From Argentina anserina (Eukaryota; Streptophyta; Magnoliopsida; Rosales; Rosaceae): DNA of 64,000 bases. Of this stretch, positions 52,633-62,787 are shown piece by piece. Under the pieces are notes generated by a model. That model was not told where the DNA came from and searched no databases. It was given only the letters and a program-made list of their open reading frames with translations. The translations under genes were made by a program, and so were the position numbers. Positions within the stretch are counted from its first letter, which is position 1. Each line of letters opens with the position of its first letter. The stretch covers positions 30,016,501 to 30,080,500 of the forward strand of contig NC_065874.1 in NCBI RefSeq assembly GCF_933775445.1, written 5' to 3'.

Positions 52633-52893
52633 CGAAAATACACCATAAACTTAACTGAAATTGTCAATTTGCACCCCAAACTTGCATTTGAGTCAATTTA
52701 CCTCCTAAATTTGGTAAAAATTGCCGATTTGCACCACATCGGTTAAATTTAACTGTTTCTATCTAACTTTGCGTCACATGTCATGCAAATGAGGGGTAAT
52801 ATTGTCATTTTTATTTATATTTTTCTTAAAAATAAATAAAAATTATGATAAAGTTTGAGGTGCAAACTGACAATTATGACCAAGTTTAGGGTG
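52633..52893. mobile_element. MITE-like element with 45-bp terminal inverted repeats
   Basis: The left end gcgaaaatacaccataaac continues with aattgtcaatttgcacccc. The right end is its diverged reverse complement (ttgaggtgcaaactgacaatt ending in gtttagggtg; some 45 bp). About 260 bp long, without coding potential. This pattern, with 'caccataaacttg' ends, is a familiar plant Mutator-like MITE. Target-site duplication not resolved. Confidence 0.65.
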
Positions 52894-53277
52894 AAATTTT
52901 CTTTGGAGTTCCCATGATCTCCACCTCCCTAGTCGAGTAACTTGAATCTTGGGGTCCTCCAGATTGAGCTTGAGGATAGTTAATAGTCTCTCCCAACTTC
53001 CTAGTACTCATACCAGCGCTACCAATCAGAACCCATACGAAACCGGACTCGACGATGAAGACGAGTAAGGATTGCATCTGTAACACACAATCACATACAT
53101 CAATCAAAACTATCATATCATATCGAATCGAATATCGACCAATAGAGTAAAGAATCATAGAAAGACGAGCGAGCCGAAGCATCTGTCACCTACTAATCTC
53201 TTCTCGGGGGCAAACATGGATTTGACGACAGCTTCAGCTTCTTTAGCTGTCCCCCTTGCCGAATTCAAGATATGAAC
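52894..53277 (-). other. Two exon-like blocks of an unidentified gene
   Basis: On the minus strand a block near 53277-53176 reads SARGTAKEAEAVVKSMFAPE and ends GTAG/GTGACA. A second, starting after GTTACAG at 53077, reads MQSLLVFIVESGFVWVLIGS (a probable membrane segment) followed by a hydrophilic tail to about 52894, where the MITE begins. Composition and splice-like borders suggest a real or recently lost small membrane protein gene. I do not recognise the family, and the insertion may have removed its 3' end. Confidence 0.35.
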
Positions 53278-53726
53278 AAATGAGAGAAAACACAACGTTT
53301 TAAACACCGACAATGGCACGCTTCATACATAAATTTTCGATCTTCGCACACTTCCCATTGAATTTTACGTTGGAAGTTCTAGTTTGATTTTACATTGTGA
53401 CCACTAGTTTTAATTTCATTGTATATTTCAAACACCAAAAAGCAGATGCAAGTATTACACCTCTTAAAAATCTAATACGGCAAGCCAACAACTTTGAAGG
53501 AAGTAATATGCAGGGGTCATTATCAACCTAAAATGAAAGTAGATAATAAAAGACTTTGTCAATGGCTAGAACCGAAGCAAATTCAGATGCAGATGTCTAA
53601 AGGCTTAAAGTTGAATGCTAAAAGAAAACCGAGAAATTCACCAGTAAAAAAATCCCCTGACTGGTCTCTTTAGGTATTTGTAATCATCTATTCATCTTCA
53701 AGGCCGAAACTAGAAGCCACATGGAC
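53278..53726. other. Intergenic left flank of the 1.2-kb array
   Basis: No gene seen. The sequence immediately before 53727 (ctagaagccacatggac) differs from the junction found between later units, marking the left border of the array. Confidence 0.4.
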
Positions 53727-54870
53727 AACAACACTGTCGATCATCAATACAAATCTCATAGCACATAGCAACCTGATACACCAAAATCTCTGTATTACAT
53801 GAATGCATTTACTATAACACATCTTAGATCTGACAACATATACTGTATAGAGGAAAACAATCTTCAATGTAAACGAATTCATATTTGCCTACACTACAAG
53901 GCTTACACAAAACAATCAAAGCAATTGGTTTACTGACCTTTTACATATAGACCTGTTCATAGTGGAGTCGAGAAAAATTGAAGAAAGATATCCCGAGACA
54001 TTGGCGGCTTGCAGGGTTCCAGTAATAGGAACAGTGGTGCCACCTCCTCACTCGTCTCCCACAATCCTAAACCATCTTCCCCAATTCCACATCTGAAACT
54101 ATATCTATGTCTAGCTTTTCATTTTACTCTTAAAACGATCAAATCCACAGCTGAATCTTCTTCCCCACACCAAAACCTAAATTAAGAACAATTACTGACC
54201 TTATACAGGGTGATATTTGATGATGTTGCCAAACTAAATAGAAATAATTGTGCCAGTAATTATCTTAATGTGAAATAAGTTATCTCTAATTGCAATACCC
54301 ATTTATAAATTAACCATCTAAATTATTCTATATAAAGAGTCACCACCATGAAAGTCAATGCCGAGAACCCAAATTGAAGAAGTTAGAATGACAAAATGGA
54401 AATAGAATTATGATAATTACGATACACACAGTCATGATTAACGATAACAATTTCACACTCCACTAACTAAAAGGGTTCTCAATTCAATTATTTACGCAAT
54501 TAAGATAAACTAGTCTAACAAGGCACTTTTAACAACCCCATTATGTTCTTCTTTCTTTTCGACTCGATGATGCTTTACTCAATGATAAATTCAACATCCA
54601 AACATATATAACGGATACGTGCTTGATAACACGTACTATGATTGATTCACATAAGAAAAAAAGAAAGATGTGGAATCGATTATTGATCTTTTACGAAGGA
54701 ATCCGATGGGGGGCTGGATCTAGGAAAATGAGAGATGACACTGAATTCGTGAAAATTGAATGATGATTCCGTCTGCGGTTGTGAGACGGTGGTACTAATG
54801 TGGTGGCTAAAAGGGTTGAGGTATCCGGTGTGGCGGCGCCACCTCTTGGATCAACTCACCAAGTCGTTCA

Positions 54871-54881
54871 CCCCCCCCCCC
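54871..54881. repeat. Poly-C tract of unit 1 (11 C)
   Basis: Eleven C follow 'aagtcgttca' and precede aaaaccctccta. It is flanked by two direct copies of acctcttggatcaactcacc. Confidence 0.9.
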
Positions 54882-56064
54882 AAAACCCTCCTACCTCTTG
54901 GATCAACTCACCAAGTCGTTCACAACACTGTCGATCATCAATACAAATCTCATAGCACATAGCAACCTGATACACCAAAATCTATGTATTACATGAATGC
55001 ATTTACTATAACACATCTCAGATCTGACAACATATACTGTATAGAGGAAAACAATCTTCAATGTAAACGAATTCATATTTGCCTACACTACAAGGCTTAC
55101 ACAAAACAATCAAAGCAATTGGTTTACTGACCTTTTACATATAGACCTGTTCATAGTGGAGTCGAGAAAAATTGAAGAAAGATATCCCGAGACATTGGCG
55201 GCTTGCAGGGTTCCAGTAATAGGAACAGTGGTGCCACCTCCTCACTCGTCTCCCACAATCCTAAACCATCTTCCCCAATTCCACATCTGAAACTATATCT
55301 ATGTCTAGCTTTTCATTTTACTCTTAAAACGATCAAATCCACAGCTGAATCTTCTTCCCCACACCAAAACCTAAATTAAGAACAATTACTGACCTTATAC
55401 AGGGTGATATTTGATGATGTTGCCAAACTAAATAGAAATAATTGTGCCAGTAATTATCTTAATGTGAAATAAGTTATCTCTAATTGCAATACCCATTTAT
55501 AAATTAACCATCTAAATTATTCTATATAAAGAGTCACCACCATGAAAGTCAATGCCGAGAACCCAAATTGAAGAAGTTAGAATGACAAAATGGAAATAGA
55601 ATTATGATAATTACGATACACACAGTCATGATTAACGATAACAATTTCACACTCCACTAACTAAAAGGGTTCTCAATTCAATTATTTACGCAATTAAGAT
55701 AAACTAGTCTAACAAGGCACTTTTAACAACCCCATTATGTTCTTCTTTCTTTTCGACTCGATGATGCTTTACTCAATGATAAATTCAACATCCAAACATA
55801 TATAACGGATACGTGCTTGATAACACGTACTATGATTGATTCACATAAGAAAAAAAGAAAGATGTGGAATCGATTATTGATCTTTTACGAAGGAATCCGA
55901 TGGGGGGCTGGATCTAGGAAAATGAGAGATGACACTGAATTCGTGAAAATTGAATGATGATTCCGTCTGCGATTGTGAGACGGTGGTACTAATGTGGTGG
56001 CTAAAAGGGTTGAGGTACCCGGTGTGGCGGCGCCACCTCTTGGATCAACTAACCAAGTCGTTCA

Positions 56065-56077
56065 CCCCCCCCCCCCC
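56065..56077. repeat. Poly-C tract of unit 2 (13 C)
   Basis: Same position in unit 2. The preceding 'caactaaccaag' carries one substitution against unit 1. Confidence 0.9.
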
Positions 56078-57252
56078 AAAACCCTCCTACCTCTTGGATC
56101 AACTCACCAAGTCGTTCACAACACTGTCGATCATCAATACAAATCTCATAGCACATAGCAACCTGATACACCAAAATCTCTGTATTACATGAATGCATTT
56201 ACTATAACACATCTTAGATCTGACAACATATACTGTATAGAGGAAAACAATCTTCAATGTAAACGAATTCATATTTGCCTACACTACAAGGCTTACACAA
56301 AACAATCAAAGCAATTGGTTTACTGACCTTTTACATATAGACCTGTTCATAGTGGAGTCGAGAAAAATTGAAGAAAGATATCCCGAGACATTGGCGGCTT
56401 GCAGGGTTCCAGTAATAGGAACAGTGGTGCCACCTCCTCACTCGTCTCCCACAATCCTAAACCATCTTCCCCAATTCCACATCTGAAACTATATCTATGT
56501 CTAGCTTTTCATTTTACTCTTAAAACGATTAAATCCACAGCTGAATCTTCTTCCCCACACCAAAACCTAAATTAAGAACAATTACTGACCTTATACAGGG
56601 TGATATTTGATGATGTTGCCAAACTAAATAGAAATAATTGTGCCAGTAATTATCTTAATGTGAAATAAGTTATCTCTAATTGCAATACCCATTTATAAAT
56701 TAACCATCTAAATTATTCTATATAAAGAGTCACCACCATGAAAGTCAATGCCGAGAACCCAAATTGAAGAAGTTAGAATGACAAAATGGAAATAGAATTA
56801 TGATAATTACGATACACACAGTCATGATTAACGATAACAATTTCACACTCCACTAACTAAAAGGGTTCTCAATTCAATTATTTACGCAATTAAGATAAAC
56901 TAGTCTAACAAGGCACTTTTAACAACCCCATTATGTTCTTCTTTCTTTTCGACTCGATGATGCTTTACTCAATGATAAATTCAACATCCAAACATATATA
57001 ACGGATACGTGCTTGATAACACGTACTATGATTGATTCACATAAGAAAAAAAGAAAGATGTGGAATCGATTATTGACCTTTTACGAAGGAATCCGATGGG
57101 GGGCTGGATCTAGGAAAATGAGAGATGACACTGAATTTGTGAAAATTGAATGATGATTCCGTCTGCGGTTGTGAGACGGTGGTACTAATGTGGTGGCTAA
57201 AAGGGTTGAGGTACCCGGTGTGGCGGCGCCACCTCTTGGATCAACTCACCAA

Positions 57253-57276
57253 CCCCCCCCCCCCCCCCCCCCCCCC
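57253..57276. repeat. Poly-C tract of unit 3 (24 C)
   Basis: Twenty-four C replace the 'aagtcgttca' plus C-run of the earlier units. After it the sequence departs from the array. Confidence 0.9.
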
Positions 57277-57782
57277 AAAACCCTCCTAAACCATCTTTAC
57301 CTAATTCTAGGTCTGATATTCGAAATGATATTTTCATTTAACTGTACAAAAAAAAATCTAGACCTAATGCTGAAGCTTTTCTCGCACACTTCAATCCTCC
57401 TCTTACCGTTCTCGATCAAAGATTTTACCCAGCTGAACTCGGCTCACACCAGCCACGCCGACAGTCGAGGACGAGGCAGCACACAGGGAGCGAACTTTTT
57501 GGCCCATACCAATCACAGCGTGCCACGTAATCTCGCCCAATTTTTGGGGCCGCACCGAGGAATTTCGATTATCCTAACTCACTTTCTCTCAACTCTCTCA
57601 ATCCCCAAACCCGAAAACAAGTGCAGCATCAATCACCAAATTCTCTCAATCCCTCAAACCGAAAACAAGTGCAGCATCAATCACCAAATTTTGTCTCTCG
57701 TTTTCAGTCTCTGAGTTTCTAGGGCTTCATCCCTGAGATTTGATTTGGTTTGGTTTATTGTGTTTGAGTCACAGAAGCGAAA
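57277..57782. other. Right flank of the array and leader of the eL22 fragment
   Basis: From 57286, cctaaaccatctttacctaattct is a diverged version of text inside each unit (cctaaaccatcttccccaattcc, e.g. at 54060), so an older copy of part of the unit lies here. A 36-bp segment, with 'ccgaaaacaagtgcagcatc', is duplicated at 57610 and 57658. The open frame at 57190-57714 has no domain. Confidence 0.55.
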
Positions 57783-57999
57783 ATGAGCCGCGGAGCTGTT
57801 ACCGGAGGCAAGGGGAGGAAGGGAGCTTCCTTCGTGATTGACTGCGGGAAGCCGGTGGAGGATAAGATTATGGACATGACATCGCTGGAGAAGTTCCTCC
57901 AAGGTCGGAGCTCTCGGTGATTCTATTACCGTCTCTCGTGAGATGAACAAGATTACCGTCACTTCTCCAAGAGGTACAACTTTTGCTTATCGTCTGGGT
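57783..57999 (+). pseudogene. Ribosomal protein eL22 fragment with two internal deletions
   Basis: Starts [20 protein letters not shown] and continues [20 protein letters not shown], the N-terminal half of cytosolic large-subunit protein eL22. At 57903 the frame is lost: the family segment of about nine residues after FLQ is missing and a TGA appears at 57918. Shifted by one frame, [18 protein letters not shown] follows, then a second small deletion shifts it again to FSKRY at about 57963. The last two thirds of the gene are not found. It is therefore a non-functional partial copy that retained the original start region and leader. Confidence 0.85.
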
Positions 58000-59321
58000 T
58001 TTACCGATCTCGTAGTACGAGTCGAGTCGAGTCATGTTTTTGCATATGGTTTTGGTTTTGTGTATAATTACAGTTAGTTTTTTTTTTATCATTGTTACTA
58101 TTGTAAAGCTATCGTTGTTTGCACAATCTTAAATACGGGATTCTAGTATTCTTGCGGCGATAGTTTAAAGCATGGTCTACATTTAGAACTCAACTAAAAT
58201 AAGTTGGTCCATTGTAAATGTTCAATACTGGCGTTGCTTCACATGTTCCTTGTTCAGTTAAATTCTTTATCAACACAAAGTTCATACTTTGGATTATTTA
58301 TTCGTAAACATCTGTTCTTAATGTATAAGGTTTACTCGATAATAGCTCAATATCTGGATTGGGTAGCTCACTATCTAGAACATATATCCTAGTATGTTAT
58401 TATTGATCTGTTCTGATTCTCTCATTTATATAATTGTAGTATCATGACTGGACCTAAAATTGGGAGGTTTCTCTCGAATGACTCTAATAAGGTTGATGAA
58501 CCATTCAAAGTTGAGGAAGCAGAGACTATTCAAGTTCCCCCTCCTCCAACAGAGAAGGTACTCTCTTGCATGTTAGGCTATATAATGTTGCGTGCTATCA
58601 TATTAATTTTTTTTTATGCTTCTTAGTTCAGTTGATTGTGTTGGGTGGAAATGTATTTGTTTGTAGAGAAGCATTAGATCGTGGACTGTCTGTTGCTAGC
58701 CTGAGCAGGTGTACCCTTTTCTACTCCATTTGACTGCTAAAGAGTTATACACTACTATATATTGAAAAGTTTGAGCATGGAATGAGATCTGAATATTTTC
58801 TTAGCATAGAACTTTGACACTATTTAGTTGCTTTAATGTCGGCACTACTCAAAAACAATGGTTATTATATGGATATTCGGGTTATTATTTATACTTGAAC
58901 GTCTACCTATCAGTTATTTATATAATTTATATGAGGTGTGAATGACATATAGGCATACTACACATTGTTCTTATCTAGAAAGAAAGTAATAAGAGTGCTT
59001 CATTTTAGTAGCAGAAATTATAACTGGCGCAAAACCATATTCTTCTTTGGAACTGCTGGTTCTGTTTGGTGCATTGATCAAAAATTCAAAATTTAAGATA
59101 TTGTTTACTTCATTGGTTATTTTCATTATGTTCTCTCGAGCAGGTCCTGCTATCCCCATTTGGCTAATTAATTTGTTTGATTTGGCATACCATCTTACAT
59201 CTAATATGTTATTATTTTGTTCCTCATATCTGGTAGGTCAAAATTATGAAACAGTAGTTTTGTTTGTTTGAGTGCTAGTATTTTGGTTATTGTTCTGATA
59301 TATGTTTTTGTTTGGATAGTT
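58000..59321 (+). other. Non-coding region with one unidentified exon-like block
   Basis: AT-rich, intron-like. A block at 58444-58557 reads MTGPKIGRFLSNDSNKVDEP, then FKVEEAETIQVPPPPTEK, and ends at GAGAAG/GTACTC. Its style (acidic, proline-rich, before a splice donor) suggests an exon of an unrelated gene. A faint resemblance to the linker of plant oxidoreductase-like proteins is too weak to name. Confidence 0.35.
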
Positions 59322-59757
59322 TGTGCTGATTAGGTTCGCGGTGCTAAGGACAAGACCCTCAAGGTGAAGGGACCAGTGAGGATGCCTACAAAAGTTCTGC
59401 ACATTACCACCAGGAAGTCTCACTGTCCAGAAGGTATAATTCAGTGTCAATTGAGATAAAGTTTAGTCTGTGGCCTTTTTTTTGTCATATTGAATTAGAT
59501 AGTTGGTGCTTTATGAATGTGTAGCAAGTCTTTAGTCTTTTTAGGTTTTTCACTGATGAAGTAAAAAATTTGAAACTTTAGTTTATGTTGTTTAACTTGT
59601 GTTAGAGAGTCAGAAGTGTATTCTTTTTTTTAATATGGTGTCTTTTTTGCACTTGCTTAACATACATGAAGAGTCATTAAGTGTGATGTCTCTACACTTG
59701 CCTTTTGTTTCTCCTCAACAGTTTGTTTCTGATTTGTAGGTACCAACACATGGGATA
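59322..59757 (+). pseudogene. Ribosomal protein uS10 (S20e) fragment
   Basis: Block 59322-59433 reads CAD, a TAG stop (59331-59333) in place of the usual Leu, then [20 protein letters not shown] and [14 protein letters not shown], ending at GAAG/GTATAA. After an intron, 59740-59757 gives GTNTWD, the correct next residues of small-subunit protein uS10, then breaks at a short insertion (ttcat) and stops. Both the N terminus and the C terminus are missing. Retention of the intron shows it is a genomic, not processed, copy. Confidence 0.82.
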
Positions 59758-60140
59758 GTTCATAGGTATGAGTTAAAGGCATCAGAAGTTGAGCAAAAGA
59801 TGACATTGCTTGAGGTAGAATGATCATTTTAGGCTATAACTAACTGAATTACTTGTTACAGGAACTGTACGTCAATATGCCCTTACATGTGAGGTGAAAG
59901 TGACTGGCTGTGATGGACAAGAGGTAATTCGTGTTATGGTCCCTGATGATTTATGCCATGTATTTTATGATGCTGCAAATTATCCTTTTTATGCCCTCTT
60001 CCCTTAGACTCCTCAATTTCTTGCATGTGTTTGTAGGTTAAAGGTTGTCCCTGATGTGACAGAGGAAGTGAAAGACTTTGGTGAAGTTGTTGGCTCTTAT
60101 AGCCAGTTGCAAAAACAACACAAATCGATGATGTAACTCC
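59758..60140 (+). other. Unidentified exon-like blocks
   Basis: Block 59864-59923, after TTACAG, reads TVRQYALTCEVKVTGCDGQE and ends GAG/GTAATT. Block 60038-60136, after TTTGTAG, reads LKVVPDVTEEVKDFGEVVGS. Their splice borders look real, but the phases do not join. I cannot assign a family. Confidence 0.35.
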
Positions 60141-60633
60141 ATGTACCCACCACCATCCGATTGAGCTATCCACATATACCTAAGAAAAATACTGTCAGAT
60201 ATCAGAATTAAAGTTGTTGATATTGAAATTCAAACCCTTGTATTGATTCCTGCTGCTTCGATCACGGATGAGATTCAAGATGCTATTGGATATTGTATTA
60301 GTTGACTAATGAAGGAGCTTAGAAACGCAGAGCTCATGCGAAAATCATAATTCTGGTTGTTTATATATGGAGTTTCGAAACAGAGTTTCAATCAAGCGAA
60401 ATAAGGATTATGGTTATGGTTTTGGTTTTGTGGCATGTTTTGTAAATTATTGCAAATCTAGGTTATGTTAACTAGGTCTAAAATATATATTTTTAAATTA
60501 AAAATCAACCTAATAAATAGATTTGGGTGTAACTTGAAGTTGTGGGTTTAATATAAAACATGTACACATTTTTGGGTGTATATCTAAATACCCTTTCAAT
60601 AACAATGTTAGCTTGAAGGTATTGTTGAATATT
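60141..60633. other. Intergenic, AT-rich
   Basis: Nothing recognised. Confidence 0.35.
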
Positions 60634-60744
60634 GTGTACACGGGGACTCATAATTGTAATCCCCTTCTTCTGGCCAGTAGACTTGTCCTCGGCAAAGACC
60701 TTAAGGATACCATTTTTATCAACATCAAAGCAAACAACAAATGG
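60634..60744 (-). pseudogene. HSP70 substrate-binding-domain fragment
   Basis: On the minus strand 36 codons read [20 protein letters not shown] followed by [17 protein letters not shown]. This corresponds to the beta-sandwich part of cytosolic HSP70 (family pattern [20 protein letters not shown]). Sequence on both sides is unrelated, so it is an isolated gene scrap with several unusual substitutions, in the opposite orientation to the neighbouring eL22 and uS10 fragments. Confidence 0.78.
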
Positions 60745-60757
60745 ATAACCTGAGAGA

Positions 60758-61020
60758 GAGGGTATCTCTCTCCCCAGTTATTTGCCTCTCATTTTCTTCC
60801 CTGAAGTGAACCGGTGAGTGTCATCCTTCTAGTGTTTTAAGATCTTCCAAAAGGGTCAGGCCTTTTCATCTTTTGGAAGGGAGTCTTTTATCTTATCGTC
60901 TGGTAACAGATTTGATCTGTAATCGACAAATGGGATTGAATCTTGGCCCTGTGTTTTAGTGTCTCGACTCATTAGGAGGGTATCTCTCTCCCCAGTTATT
61001 TGCCTCTCATTTTCTTCCCT
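60758..61020. repeat. Duplicated 45-bp segment in the LINE leader
   Basis: The 45-bp text from gagggtatctctctccccag to 'cattttcttccct' occurs at 60758-60802 and 60976-61020 without differences I can see, 218 bp apart. The second copy lies closer to ORF1. Confidence 0.85.
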
Positions 61021-61104
61021 AGTGGTTGTTCAGTTTTTGTACCCGATCTGGTGGTTATTTATTGTGGAGCGCTGATCTCTTATTCTGGTTTATTCTCTCT
61101 TATC

Positions 61105-62787
61105 ATGGATACAGTCTCCGCCGTATCAGAGGAGATTCCTTATGATGATGATGAGATACTTGAAGTCTTATCTGCTTCCTTCGAAGTCAAAGCGGACTTC
61201 ACTGATTTTGAGCATGGTATTGATCTACTTGGAGTGTTGGTGGCTGATATAGAGCCCAACACAAATATGGTGAAGGCCACTCTTCAAGGCATGTGGCGCT
61301 CTCTGGGCCAAATCCGTATTGTGAGGGCAAAGGCTAATGCCTACATCATCTCAGTCGGATCTGAGAAACTTGCTCGCAAGCTGATGGATGGGAGCCCCTG
61401 GAATGTTAAGGGGTATTGCTTTTCGGTGAGGATGTGGCCAAACTACCACTCAATTGATGAGCTCGATGTTCACCATGCAGTGTACTGGATACAAGCACAT
61501 GGAATTCCGAGGGAGCAGATTACTGTTACTAATGGTCGTCGATTAGGCAATATGATTGGGGTTGTTCTTGATGTTGATGACCCAGTGAAAACTGGTAACA
61601 AGCTTTTCTTACGTGTTAGAGTGGATTTCAATGCTCGCCGACCATTAGCAACTTCGGTGAATCTTCCTCGACCGGGGTCCGCCCCGTCAAAAATCAAACT
61701 GAGGTATGAGAACCTCAAAGTCTTCTGTTATAAGTGTGGGAGGTTGGGGCACATGAATGAAGATTGCAGGTACAAGATTAACCCCAAGCTAATTGAGTTA
61801 GGGGTGGTGTATGACCACAATTTGGTAGCTGAGGTCAACCAGAAGCCGGTCTATACACAGCAGAGGACTCCGGTGGAGTTCCCATATGCTCCTACTTCCG
61901 GCTTCTTTCGCCGGAGCAAGAAGCGGAGTTATGAAGTAGGGGAAATTTCAAATTCTAGAGAGGCTAACCATGTTGATGGTGACTTGTCTTTGGTCCCTCC
62001 TGATTTCAATGTTGATAAAGATGGAGCACTACTTAACCCAGAACTCTGTGGTGACATGTCAACATCTGTGGTTCGGATACCCTCACCTAAGTACACAACA
62101 TGTATGGGAAACTGGTGGAACCCAGATTCACATGGTGCGATGTTTAGGAATGGGAGCCTAACACGTGCTGTAAATGGGTTGAGTCTAGAGAAAGATTGGG
62201 TTGACCCAAAGGTAATCCCTCCGTGGGCTTTTAAAAGAGGAGAGGAATTCTTTAAAGCGGATAGATATATCCCACATGTAACAAGGGAAGATACGATAGA
62301 GGATCTAACAATTACCAAGTCAAGTACAGAGAAGGGTATTTTGGAGAACCCATCACCGGCGCTGAAGCTTCCCGAAGGTAGTACTGTTAGAATTATTGAG
62401 ATACCTACTCTTCCTAGTGATAGTGTGGATGTTGACCAGACACTACATGAGTTGGCATCAAAGGGAAAGCGAAAGAGGTGCAGCAAGACTAAAGGGGAGA
62501 GTGGTACTGCTCCATCAAAAAAGGTCAAAGGTACTCAGGTCCCTACTCTACGCTTATCTGCTGGGCTTGGCCGGGGTCGAGGTGGAGTTAAATATCAACG
62601 TGGTGATAAGGGAAGGGGGTCTTCTAATCTGAGTTGTTTTGAAGAAGATGATGGTCCAGAAGAAAGGAGAGAGATATCTTTGTCAACTTATAACTCTCGG
62701 GCTGGGGTGTCAATTGTAGGTACGGAGGATTTAACCCACCTCCGGGGTGGTGGTGGCTGGCCGAAATCAGCCACACGGGATCAATGA
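61105..62787 (+). CDS. LINE ORF1 protein with DUF4283 and zinc knuckle
   Basis: Chosen start is ATG 61105 (MDTVSAVSEEIPYDDDEILE), giving 560 residues; the frame is open further upstream only without an ATG. The first 190 residues form the DUF4283 region of plant LINE proteins (GMWRSLGQIRIVRAKANAYI, DGSPWNVKGYCFSVRMWPNY, YWIQAHGIP). At about residue 208 comes a CCHC knuckle, CYKCGRLGHMNEDC. The C-terminal half is rich in basic and polar residues (KGKRKRCSKTKGES, GLGRGRGG). The protein binds element RNA in the ribonucleoprotein. The frame is free of stops, so the copy is not very old. Confidence 0.88.
   Translation: MDTVSAVSEEIPYDDDEILEVLSASFEVKADFTDFEHGIDLLGVLVADIEPNTNMVKATLQGMWRSLGQIRIVRAKANAYIISVGSEKLARKLMDGSPWNVKGYCFSVRMWPNYHSIDELDVHHAVYWIQAHGIPREQITVTNGRRLGNMIGVVLDVDDPVKTGNKLFLRVRVDFNARRPLATSVNLPRPGSAPSKIKLRYENLKVFCYKCGRLGHMNEDCRYKINPKLIELGVVYDHNLVAEVNQKPVYTQQRTPVEFPYAPTSGFFRRSKKRSYEVGEISNSREANHVDGDLSLVPPDFNVDKDGALLNPELCGDMSTSVVRIPSPKYTTCMGNWWNPDSHGAMFRNGSLTRAVNGLSLEKDWVDPKVIPPWAFKRGEEFFKADRYIPHVTREDTIEDLTITKSSTEKGILENPSPALKLPEGSTVRIIEIPTLPSDSVDVDQTLHELASKGKRKRCSKTKGESGTAPSKKVKGTQVPTLRLSAGLGRGRGGVKYQRGDKGRGSSNLSCFEEDDGPEERREISLSTYNSRAGVSIVGTEDLTHLRGGGGWPKSATRDQ

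Larger units (their letters stand above)
53727..57276. repeat. Tandem triplication of a 1.2-kb unit
   Basis: Three direct copies begin at 53727, 54924 and 56120 (each with aacactgtcgatcatcaata), with periods of 1197 and 1196 bp. They differ by only a handful of substitutions per kilobase that I could see (e.g. ctctg/ctatg after 'ccaaaat', cgatcaa/cgattaa, gcggttg/gcgattg). Each unit ends with ggcggcgccacctcttggat, a poly-C run, aaaaccctccta and, in copies 1 and 2, a second acctcttggatcaactcacc before the next unit starts. The third unit is cut after its poly-C. No coding sequence is evident within the unit. The near identity means a recent expansion or an assembly duplication. Confidence 0.93.

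Noticed and set aside
53727..57276. CRISPR-like or satellite centromere array
   Set aside because: Only three units, period 1.2 kb, no short repeat-spacer pattern, and the window is clearly eukaryotic.
57190..57714. 174-residue frame spanning the long poly-C tract
   Set aside because: Its proline run is the C tract, the remainder is leader-like DNA, and it crosses the border of the tandem array.
58444..58557. Naming this block an oxidoreductase-like protein exon
   Set aside because: Only the acidic and PPPPTEK text suggested it; the diagnostic cysteine motif is not present downstream.
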